From: JBEVOS01 sp044226655
Lineage (GTDB): Bacteria; Pseudomonadota; Alphaproteobacteria; Caulobacterales; Aquidulcibacteraceae
DNA: 29,434 bases
Direction: 5' to 3'
NCBI GenBank assembly: GCA_044226655.1
Contig: JBGAGO010000008.1
Location: 1-29,434 of the forward strand
Shown here piece by piece: positions 22,817 to 29,434 of the stretch; position 1 is the stretch's first letter, and each line of letters starts with the position of its first letter. Both the position numbers and the translations under genes were made by a program. The notes beneath the pieces were generated by a model. The model ran no database searches. It saw only the letters and a program-made list of their open reading frames with translations, and had not been told where the DNA came from.

Positions 22817-23263
22817 TCAGCCCTCCACCATGATGCCCATGGAGCGGGCGGTGCCCATGATCTGGAGCGTGGCCGCTTCCAGTTCCTGGGCGTTCAAATC
22901 CTTCATCTTCTGCTTGGCGATCTCGGCGCATTGCGCCTTCGTGATCGTCGCCACCACGGTGCGGCCCGGGAGCTTGGAGCCCGTGCCCGGCTTCTTCGCG
23001 GTGGCGAGCTTGGCCGCCTTCTTCAGGAAGAACGACGCCGGCGGCGTCTTCGTCTCGAAGGTGAAGCTCTTGTCTTGGTAATAGGTGATGACCGTCGGAA
23101 TCGGCATCCCCTTTTCCATGTCCTGCGTACGGGCGTTAAAGCCCTTGCAGAATTCCATGATGTTGAGGCCGCGCTGACCAAGCGCGGGACCGATCGGGGG
23201 CGCAGGCTTGGCGTCGCCAGCCGGCACCTGGAGCTTGATCTGCCCCAGGATCTTCTTAGCCAT
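22817..23263 (-). CDS. rplK: 50S ribosomal protein L11
   Basis: L11 binds the GTPase-associated region of 23S rRNA and is needed for RelA-dependent stringent response. The 148-residue product has the N-terminal domain with PAPPIGPALGQRGLNIMEFC and the C-terminal rRNA-binding domain (ITKAQCAEIAKQKMKDLNA, then GTARSMGIMVEG). It is a few residues longer than the common 141-143. A GAGAGGA ribosome site precedes the ATG at 23261-23263. A good promoter lies at 23387-23415. In most bacteria nusG stands directly upstream; here three accessory genes intervene, so rplK needs this promoter of its own. Confidence 0.98.
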   Translation of the reverse strand: MAKKILGQIKLQVPAGDAKPAPPIGPALGQRGLNIMEFCKGFNARTQDMEKGMPIPTVITYYQDKSFTFETKTPPASFFLKKAAKLATAKKPGTGSKLPGRTVVATITKAQCAEIAKQKMKDLNAQELEAATLQIMGTARSMGIMVEG

Positions 23264-23357
23264 GTGATCCTCTCAAATGCTTCGCGCCGGAAACCGACGC
23301 GGCGAGGGGGCGTGGTGCGGCTTGCGCTGGACTTTGCGCGCGCCTCCCACACAGGAA

Positions 23358-23379
23358 TTCCTGGGCCGGAGCCCAGGAA
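23358..23379 (-). promoter_or_regulatory. Hairpin at the 5' end of the rplK transcript
   Basis: TTCCTGGGC and GCCCAGGAA form a perfect 9-bp stem (23358-23366/23371-23379) with a 4-base loop. The predicted rplK start site is at about 23380, so the hairpin would be the first structure on the mRNA. It could stabilise the mRNA or serve as an L1 binding site; neither is shown. Confidence 0.45.
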
Positions 23380-23386
23380 GGCGGGG

Positions 23387-23415
23387 CGTATAGCGGAGCC
23401 GACGCCATCTGTCAC
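23387..23415 (-). promoter_or_regulatory. Predicted sigma-70-type promoter of rplK-rplA
   Basis: On the minus strand GTGACA (23410-23415) and TATACG (23387-23392) are separated by exactly 17 bases; the matches to consensus are five of six and four of six. The context GCTATAC also fits the -10 pattern of Caulobacter-type genomes. It gives a leader of about 117 bases. Confidence 0.65.
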
Positions 23416-23511
23416 GCGCGGCGCCTCCGGCGTTCTGCCTGGAGGCGAATAGCATGGACCCGTCCGCGCTCCGCCCCTCAACTGGCCCCGATGGTTACCC
23501 AGGAGTCTCTC

Positions 23512-24045
23512 ATGCGCGCCATGATGATGGCGGCGGCGGCATGTGCGCTCTGCGCCTGCGAAACGCTGTCCACGTCCTTCTCGCCGCCGGCGGCGGCGGA
23601 AACGCCGGCGACCTCCGCCGCGCCTGTCGCGATCGCCGCCCCCTCCGCACAGCAGCAATTGCTCGAGGCCGAGCGCCAGCTTTCCACCTCCGCGCTCTCG
23701 AATGGCCTAGGCCCCGCACTGGCGGCCTCGCTCGACGCCGGCGGCTTCGTCGTGCGCCCCGGCCAGATGCTCGCTGGCCCGGAAGCGGTCACGCAGGGCC
23801 TGCCGGCCAACGCAAGCGGCCCGATCTATTGGCAACCCGATCGCATCGAGGTCGCATCCAGCGCGGACATGGCCATGACCAGCGGCCGCTATGTGCAAGT
23901 GGTGCGCGGCGCCGAAGCCATTCAGGGCCGCTACGTCGTGGTCTGGCGCAAGGACGCGACCGGCCAATGGCGCGTGCTCAGCGAAACCCGCACCGCCGAT
24001 CCGCCCGCCGCCCGCGTCGTCACCCCGGCGCGCCGCCGTCGCTAA
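23512..24045 (+). CDS. NTF2-like (DUF4440/SnoaL-type) lipoprotein
   Basis: The 177-residue product is probably a lipoprotein. Residues 1-15 form a short signal (MRAMMMAAAACALCA) with lipobox LCAC, giving C16 as the lipidated residue. After an Ala/Pro linker (about 20-40) comes a domain of about 110 residues with the SnoaL/DUF4440 pattern: LLEAERQLSTSAL at the start and GRYVVVWRKDATGQWRVLSE at the end. These cone-shaped folds bind small molecules or act as lyases or isomerases, and many have no known role. An AGGAG six bases before the ATG fixes the start. It is divergent from rplK and lies 145 bases upstream of the TIR gene in the same direction. Confidence 0.8.
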   Translation: MRAMMMAAAACALCACETLSTSFSPPAAAETPATSAAPVAIAAPSAQQQLLEAERQLSTSALSNGLGPALAASLDAGGFVVRPGQMLAGPEAVTQGLPANASGPIYWQPDRIEVASSADMAMTSGRYVQVVRGAEAIQGRYVVVWRKDATGQWRVLSETRTADPPAARVVTPARRRR

Positions 24046-24190
24046 GCGCCTGCGCGCCCTTTGAGCGTGCGCGGCAGCCGACTACGCACTGCAGAGAAAT
24101 AAACGCGCAAAATCCACGCGCCGCGACAACGCCGCTTCCCGGTGCGGTTGTGGATTGATAGAACCTGCCCAAGGGCTGGGGGCGGCCGCG

Positions 24191-25342
24191 ATGAGCGACG
24201 GATTTCTCTTCATAAGCCATGCGAGCGATGACGGCCCCGAGGTCGCGCGCATCGTCGACTATCTGGAGCGCGGCGGCGTGCGCTGCTGGATTTCGGGGCG
24301 CGATATTCCGCCGAAATCGATCTACGCCGAAGCCATTACACAAGGCATGAAGGATTCCAGCGCCTGCGTCGTGATCGTCAGCGCGGCTTCCAACGCCTCG
24401 GCCGCGGTCAAGCGCGAGCTGGAGCTCGCCAGCCGCTTCGACAAGCCGTTCATTCCCATCCGGCTTGACGCCTCCGAACCGGCGGCGGGTCTGGATTACT
24501 ACCTAAACAACGCCCAATGGGTGGATTACGGGCGCGGCGGCGAACGCGCGCTCGATCGGATCATTTCACCGGCCGCTGCAGCGGTTTATCGCCCGCAAGC
24601 CAGGCCGGCCGCGCCGCCGTCGGGGCAGCGGCCGCCGCTTGCATTGATCGGCGGCGGAACCGTCGCTGTCGCCGCGCTCGTTCTTGGCGGCATCGTTCTG
24701 CTGCGGCCGATGCTAAGCGCGCCGGCGTCAAGCGATGCGCCCGCGTCGGTGGCGAGCCCCGCTGTTACGAACGCGGCTGAGCCGCCGCCAGCGCAACAAA
24801 GGCTCGCTTTGGCCGCGCCCGCGCCGCGCGAGCAACCCGAGCCGCAACCGCCGGCGCAGGACCCCGCGCAATCCCCGGCCCTGCGCGCCGCGCCGCCGCC
24901 GAGTGTCGTAGAGGCCGAACCCGCCGCGCCGGCCGTTGCGCGGCCGGCGACGCGCGCTTCCCGTGCTGATCGCATCCTGGCGGCGTTGGACCGCCACCGC
25001 TCAACGATCTTTTCCGTCGCGCCGAACATCCGTCCGAACGTCGAGCAAGGCGCGCGCGATGCCGGTCAGATCGCGAGCACAGCGCGAATTCTCGGCGTCG
25101 CGGACATGACGTTCGCGCAGAACGGACGCAACGGCGTCTATTTTCTAGAGGATGGCTTGGTCGCGAAGGACGTCACGACCCCGCCCGTCTTCGTCCCCTA
25201 TGACAGCTTGCGCGGCGTCACGCCAAGGCGCGGCGGCATTGTGGTGTTTTACAACAATGTCCAATTGCCGACGCATCCGCGCATGTCGAAGGATGAGCTG
25301 ATCTCGCTGATCAACGATGTGCTGGCCGCCACGGCGGACTGA
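24191..25342 (+). CDS. Membrane-anchored TIR-domain protein with a C-terminal PH-like domain
   Basis: The 383-residue product has four parts. Residues 3-125 are a bacterial TIR domain (TIR_2 type): FLFISHASDD at the start, the loop CWISGRDIPPKSIYAEAI, and E76 in SAASNASAAVKRELELA, the position of the catalytic glutamate in NAD-cleaving TIR proteins. Residues 150-171 form one membrane helix. Residues 176-260 are a proline/alanine-rich linker. The last 120 residues contain VYFLEDGLVAKDVTTPPVFV and PYDSLRGV, which recall small PH-like modules with the pattern 'GIYF ... I-Y-L'; this is my inference. The TIR domain would be cytoplasmic and the C-terminus periplasmic. The ATG at 24191 is chosen over an upstream TTG. 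Immune, signalling or stress functions are all possible; no known TIR partner gene (for example ThsA) is adjacent. Confidence 0.82.
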   Translation: MSDGFLFISHASDDGPEVARIVDYLERGGVRCWISGRDIPPKSIYAEAITQGMKDSSACVVIVSAASNASAAVKRELELASRFDKPFIPIRLDASEPAAGLDYYLNNAQWVDYGRGGERALDRIISPAAAAVYRPQARPAAPPSGQRPPLALIGGGTVAVAALVLGGIVLLRPMLSAPASSDAPASVASPAVTNAAEPPPAQQRLALAAPAPREQPEPQPPAQDPAQSPALRAAPPPSVVEAEPAAPAVARPATRASRADRILAALDRHRSTIFSVAPNIRPNVEQGARDAGQIASTARILGVADMTFAQNGRNGVYFLEDGLVAKDVTTPPVFVPYDSLRGVTPRRGGIVVFYNNVQLPTHPRMSKDELISLINDVLAATAD

Positions 25343-25348
25343 GCGCCC

Positions 25349-25449
25349 AGAGCATCATCCGAAGAAGTGGGAACCGGTTCTTCGACAAGATGATGCTCAA
25401 TCGAAGAGCTAGAATCCTGTTCCGATGAAATCGGAACAGGATTCTAGCT
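25349..25449. repeat. Composite palindromic repeat between the TIR and PH genes
   Basis: Two nested structures lie side by side. The first runs from AGAGCATCATC (from 25350) to GATGATGCTC (about 25388-25398), enclosing GTGGGAACCGGTTCTTCG. The second is a perfect 20-bp stem (25407-25426 with 25430-25449) around a GAA loop. The first half resembles an intergenic element common in alphaproteobacteria (GAGCATGATC...GTGGGAACCGG). The second arm contains the stop codon of the PH gene. Each arm carries a GANTC site, the target of CcrM methylase in this group. Confidence 0.8.
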
Positions 25450-25866
25450 ATCGCGATGGGTCTGCGCGGCGTGCTGGGCTTCGGCGATGCTTTTGCGGAA
25501 GCCGGCCGGGTCTCGGATGATTGGACTGGTCCAGGTGTCATCGCCGGTGCCGTGCGCGACGACGCGGCCATAGTTCAGCAAACGGCCCAGAATATCCTGA
25601 TCCACGTTCACGACCTCGATCGAGGTCAGCGAGAGATCGGTGACGTGGCGCTGAATCCAGCCGCGCTTGAGGATGAGACGGCGATCCGTCACCGCGCCTT
25701 CGATATTGGTCAGGATCAACCAATCGCGCACGAACAGCACGATGCCGATGAGAAAGATGCCGAGAAAGATCAGAAACAGCCAGGCGCGAATCCAGCACAC
25801 CCAATGCAGATGCAGGCGCTGGACGATGCGCTCGCCCGGAACCAGCGCATCGTAGATATAACTCAT
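25444..25866 (-). CDS. Bacterial PH-domain (bPH_2/YdbS-like) membrane protein
   Basis: The 140-residue product has an N-terminal stretch MSYIYDALVPGERIVQRLHL, then two closely spaced hydrophobic segments (about residues 22-50, WIRAWLFLIFLGIFLIGIVL), then the bPH_2 core: VTDRRLILKRGWIQRHVTDL followed by SLTSIEVVNVDQDILGRLLN and a YGRVVAHGTG strand. Such proteins sit in the inner membrane with the PH domain usually in the cytoplasm; their ligands are mostly unknown. GGAGG before the ATG is strong, and nusG ends only 20 bases upstream, so it is likely the last gene of secE-nusG-bPH. Its last Ser codon and TAG stop lie inside the arm of a 20-bp palindrome, so its natural C-terminus may have been replaced by that insertion. 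Confidence 0.88.
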   Translation of the reverse strand: MSYIYDALVPGERIVQRLHLHWVCWIRAWLFLIFLGIFLIGIVLFVRDWLILTNIEGAVTDRRLILKRGWIQRHVTDLSLTSIEVVNVDQDILGRLLNYGRVVAHGTGDDTWTSPIIRDPAGFRKSIAEAQHAAQTHRDS

Positions 25867-25886
25867 GGCCGCCTCCGGCGCCGCGC

Positions 25887-26423
25887 CTAGCGCAGCTTCT
25901 CGACCTGGGCGTATTCGAGATCGACCGGCGTTTCGCGGCCGAAGATCATGACCGCCACTTTCAGACGGCCGCGCTCTTCATCCACTTCGGACACCACGCC
26001 CTCGAAGCTCTGGAACGGCCCGTCCGACACTTTCACGCGCTCGCCGATTTCGAACGAGATGACGCGGCGCGGCTTGACCACGCCCGGCTCGTTCTCGCCG
26101 CCGAGGATGCGCTTGATCTCACGCTCGCTCACCGGCTGCGGCTTGTTCTGCTGGCCGAGAAAGCCGGTCACCTTCGGCGTGTTCTTGACGAGGTGATAGG
26201 CGTCGTCGGTCAGCTCCATCTTCACCAGCACATAGCCGGGGAAATGGCGATGCTGGCGCACTTTCTTGGCGCCGCGCACGACCTCGGTGACCTCCTCGGT
26301 CGGCACTTTGATGTCTTCGATCAGATGCGCGATGCCTTGGCGCTGCGCCTGCTCGCGGATCGCCTCGGCGACCTTCTGCTCGAAATTCGAATAGGCGTGG
26401 ACAATGTACCAGCGGGCCGTCAC
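25887..26423 (-). CDS. nusG: Transcription termination/antitermination factor NusG
   Basis: NusG binds the RNA polymerase clamp, modulates pausing, links polymerase to Rho and to the ribosome. The 178-residue product has the NGN domain (TARWYIVHAYSNFEQKVAEA up to the FPGYVLVKMEL strand) and the C-terminal KOW domain with ERVKVSDGPFQSFEGVVSEV and a final VEKLR. The start is a GTG at 26421-26423, chosen because AGGAG stands six bases before it and the protein family begins at this point. An in-frame ATG at 26439-26441 overlaps the secE stop by one base but has no good ribosome site; it would add six residues. It is co-transcribed with secE upstream and probably with the PH gene downstream. It is not followed directly by rplK. 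Confidence 0.95.
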   Translation of the reverse strand: MTARWYIVHAYSNFEQKVAEAIREQAQRQGIAHLIEDIKVPTEEVTEVVRGAKKVRQHRHFPGYVLVKMELTDDAYHLVKNTPKVTGFLGQQNKPQPVSEREIKRILGGENEPGVVKPRRVISFEIGERVKVSDGPFQSFEGVVSEVDEERGRLKVAVMIFGRETPVDLEYAQVEKLR

Positions 26424-26440
26424 GGCGCTCTCCTGCAACA

Positions 26441-26671
26441 TCACGAAATCCCGAGCAGCGTATTCACGACGAGCCCGATGACGAGATCGACGACGAAGAA
26501 GAAGATCGTCGCCAGCAGCACCATCATCAGCACCATGAAGGTCGACACCCAGACTTCCTGGCGAGTCGCCCACGTCACCTTGCGCGCCTCGGCGCGCACC
26601 TCGCTGAAGAATTTGAACGGGCCGCCGCCGCGCTTGGGTTCGGCTTCACTCGTTTCGGCTTCCGTGGCCAT
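26441..26671 (-). CDS. secE: Preprotein translocase subunit SecE
   Basis: SecE clamps SecY in the Sec translocon. The 76-residue product is the short, one-helix form: a charged N-terminus with many Glu and Lys, the amphipathic helix motif FKFFSEVRAEARKVTWATRQ, then one membrane helix (TFMVLMMVLLATIFFFVVDL). It is the first gene of secE-nusG. Between it and tRNA-Trp (26672-26736) lie two small palindromes, CCTAAATATAGG and CCCACATATATGGG, which may relate to tRNA 3' processing or a second promoter. The ribosome site is weak. Confidence 0.95.
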   Translation of the reverse strand: MATEAETSEAEPKRGGGPFKFFSEVRAEARKVTWATRQEVWVSTFMVLMMVLLATIFFFVVDLVIGLVVNTLLGIS

Positions 26672-26736
26672 TCGCTTATCTGCGCCTCTCGTTCACGAGC
26701 CTAAATATAGGCGTTCCCACATATATGGGCTTCCCT

Positions 26737-26812
26737 TGGCAGGAGTGGAGGGACTCGAACCCCCGGCCCTCGGTTTTGGAGACCGATGCTCTACCAGCTG
26801 AGCTACACTCCT
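26737..26812 (-). tRNA. tRNA-Trp (anticodon CCA)
   Basis: The minus strand folds as a standard 76-base cloverleaf. The acceptor stem AGGAGTG pairs with CACTCCT, the D stem GCTC pairs with GAGC, the anticodon stem TCGGT/ACCGA encloses CTCCAAA, and the T arm GGGGG-TTCGAGT-CCCTC has one G-U pair. The anticodon is CCA for tryptophan. The 3' CCA end is encoded (26737-26739). Position upstream of secE is the common alphaproteobacterial order. Confidence 0.97.
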
Positions 26813-26938
26813 GTAGGCGACGGGCAGGCGCCCTCTGGGGCCGCTTTCGACCCTAAACGCGCTCTTCCAATCACCGGGATGGCCCCCTCTACCAGCGCGG
26901 ACGGGACCCGGCAAGCGCGTGCAAGCGGCGGCGGACGG

Positions 26939-28111
26939 TCAGGTCCGCAATCTCTCCACCAGCGCGACGAGCGCGGCCTGACGGGAAAGCCCGGTCTTGC
27001 CGAGCGCCGATTTGATCTGCGTCTGCACCGTGTTGAGCGCCACGCCGCGCTTGCGCGCGATGGTCTTGGCGTCTTGCCCCGCCGACAGATCGGCGGCCAC
27101 GTCGATCTCGGCGGTCGTCAGTCCAAAATAATCGCGCAGCATTTCGAGCGACGCGGCGTTCGGGCGCCAGGCGCTGTCGAGCAGCATCACCATCGCGCGC
27201 GGCCGGGTTTCGCGCCCGAGCATCGGCGCGTCGTCTCCGATCGGAATGACCACGGCGAACATCGAGGGCGCCTGGGCGCGCTTGATTTCGATGGCGCGGC
27301 GCGGGCGCCATTGCAGCACGATCGAGCGGCGGATCGCCGCCTCGATCGCCTGATCCACCTGAGACTGCGCCGCGTCCTGCCCGACGCGCAATCGCCCGTC
27401 TTGCATCGACAGGCTGTCATGGCCCTCCAGGAGATGGATCGCGCTCGCATTCTGAAACGCGACTTTGCCGTCGCCATCCAGCAGCATCGCGGGCGCGCCG
27501 AAGCCGGAGAGCATCTCCTTCAGTTCATCGGCGATCAGCGGATCGTCCGCATGGAACGCCAGCCGGATCGCGCGGCGCAGATGCGGCAGCAGGGATTTGA
27601 GCCGTCCCACATCCGCCATCGTGAACTTCGCGGTCGCGCCGACGCGATAGAACATGAGCACGATCGCCGGCGCGTCAAACTCGTCCGGAAGCGTCGCCAA
27701 GCAGAATAAGGCCGTGGTCACGCCCAGAGGCGCCACCATGTCGCGATAGAATTCGTTGGTCTTGCGTTCTTCCGGCGGCATCAATTCGTCGAGCGTGAAC
27801 ACGCCCGGCGCGCGCCCTGTGGCGAGCGCGCGATTGGTCCACTCGGCGCGTCCCGCATACCGCGGATAGGACGGCGCGATCGGCGTCATGTCGAAATTGT
27901 GCATCACATAGCCGGCGCCGCGATAATTGCCGATCGCGGGCGCGACCATCAGCGCGCTGTCGGCGTTCAGCCATTCGGCGATGCCGGATACTATTTCGGG
28001 CCAGGACGTCGGCGCCCGCACGGTGCGGTAGACGCCATCCAACAGCGCTTCGAACGCTTCACTGTCGCGGCGCACCGAACCTCCCGACGCGTCCCAAAGC
28101 TCATACACCAT
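26939..28111 (-). CDS. LuxR-family transcriptional regulator
   Basis: The 390-residue product has a C-terminal LuxR-type helix-turn-helix: LTTAEIDVAADLSAGQDAKT followed by IARKRGVALNTVQTQIKSAL and GKTGLSRQAALVALVERL. The roughly 320 residues before it contain no receiver domain and no clear autoinducer-binding motif. Segments such as MLLDGDGKVAFQNASAIHLLE (about residues 220-240) look PAS-like, so a small-molecule or light/redox sensor is possible. The start used is the ATG at 28109-28111 (MVYELWDASGG). A TTG at 28154-28156 would add 15 residues; neither has a good ribosome site. It is inserted between tuf and tRNA-Trp and reads toward the tRNA. Its targets are unknown. Confidence 0.8.
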   Translation of the reverse strand: MVYELWDASGGSVRRDSEAFEALLDGVYRTVRAPTSWPEIVSGIAEWLNADSALMVAPAIGNYRGAGYVMHNFDMTPIAPSYPRYAGRAEWTNRALATGRAPGVFTLDELMPPEERKTNEFYRDMVAPLGVTTALFCLATLPDEFDAPAIVLMFYRVGATAKFTMADVGRLKSLLPHLRRAIRLAFHADDPLIADELKEMLSGFGAPAMLLDGDGKVAFQNASAIHLLEGHDSLSMQDGRLRVGQDAAQSQVDQAIEAAIRRSIVLQWRPRRAIEIKRAQAPSMFAVVIPIGDDAPMLGRETRPRAMVMLLDSAWRPNAASLEMLRDYFGLTTAEIDVAADLSAGQDAKTIARKRGVALNTVQTQIKSALGKTGLSRQAALVALVERLRT

Positions 28112-28186
28112 TCTCGGGATGCGCGCGGAGCCTGGCAAGCTAGGTTGGAGCGGCAAGCGGCCGGCTGGGGGACGCGAGCAAACAAG

Positions 28187-28212
28187 AAGGCCGCTCCGTG
28201 AGGAGCGGCCTT
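28187..28212 (-). terminator. Intrinsic terminator of tuf
   Basis: A perfect 11-bp stem (28187-28197 with 28202-28212) closes a 4-base loop. Leftward it continues TTCTTGTTTG. It lies 31 bases beyond the tuf stop and insulates tuf from the LuxR gene. Confidence 0.9.
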
Positions 28213-28243
28213 CGAGATTCTGAAGCAGTCGCTACGCTTTATC

Positions 28244-29434
<1,191 letters not shown>

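Overview
The window is a GC-rich, gene-dense piece of a bacterial chromosome, most likely from an alphaproteobacterium. Caulobacterales/Hyphomonadaceae-like is my best guess, from the gene order, protein sequences and style of dispersed palindromes; no marker settles it. It runs almost exactly from one elongation factor Tu gene to another. The first 140 bases are the 5' end of one tuf copy and are identical to the last 140 bases, which start a second, complete tuf copy. Nearly everything is on the minus strand, so transcription runs from high to low coordinates.

Read in transcription order, the backbone is the classical translation/transcription supercluster: tuf, tRNA-Trp(CCA), secE, nusG, rplK, rplA, rplJ, rplL, rpoB, rpoC, rpsL, rpsG, fusA, tuf. 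All members look intact. RpoB carries wild-type residues in the rifampicin region, and RpsL has the lysines typical of streptomycin-sensitive ribosomes.

Four blocks of other genes break the backbone. (1) Between tuf and tRNA-Trp lies a LuxR-type regulator. (2) Between nusG and rplK lie a small bacterial PH-domain membrane protein (probably co-transcribed with nusG), a convergent membrane-anchored TIR-domain protein, and an NTF2-like lipoprotein. (3) Between rplA and rplJ lies a likely operon DUF433 - DUF5615 (PIN-like) - methionine aminopeptidase - zinc alcohol dehydrogenase, then a convergent glutathione peroxidase and a hotdog-fold protein. (4) Between rpoC and rpsL lie a 72-residue protein resembling the two ends of a flagellar rod protein, a TFIIB-type zinc-finger protein, and a four-gene operon (GtrA-like flippase, family 2 glycosyltransferase, GT-C glycosyltransferase, methyltransferase) in which every junction is a 4-base ATGA overlap.

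The spacers hold dispersed palindromic elements: an inverted REP pair filling the rpoB-rpoC gap, a single copy of the same family between the glutathione peroxidase and alcohol dehydrogenase genes, a different one after rplA, and a large composite palindrome between the TIR and PH genes that supplies the PH gene's stop codon. I could place good promoters for rpsL (its -35 box contains the neighbouring methyltransferase stop codon) and rplK, and an extended -10 that would make the DUF433 mRNA leaderless. Strong intrinsic terminators follow rpoC and tuf.

Most of the window is conserved housekeeping. The best candidates for something undescribed are the TIR/PH membrane pair, the minimal rod-like protein, the leaderless DUF433-DUF5615 pair fused to a methionine aminopeptidase operon, and the ATGA-coupled glycosylation module. 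None is proven to be a new system from sequence alone.
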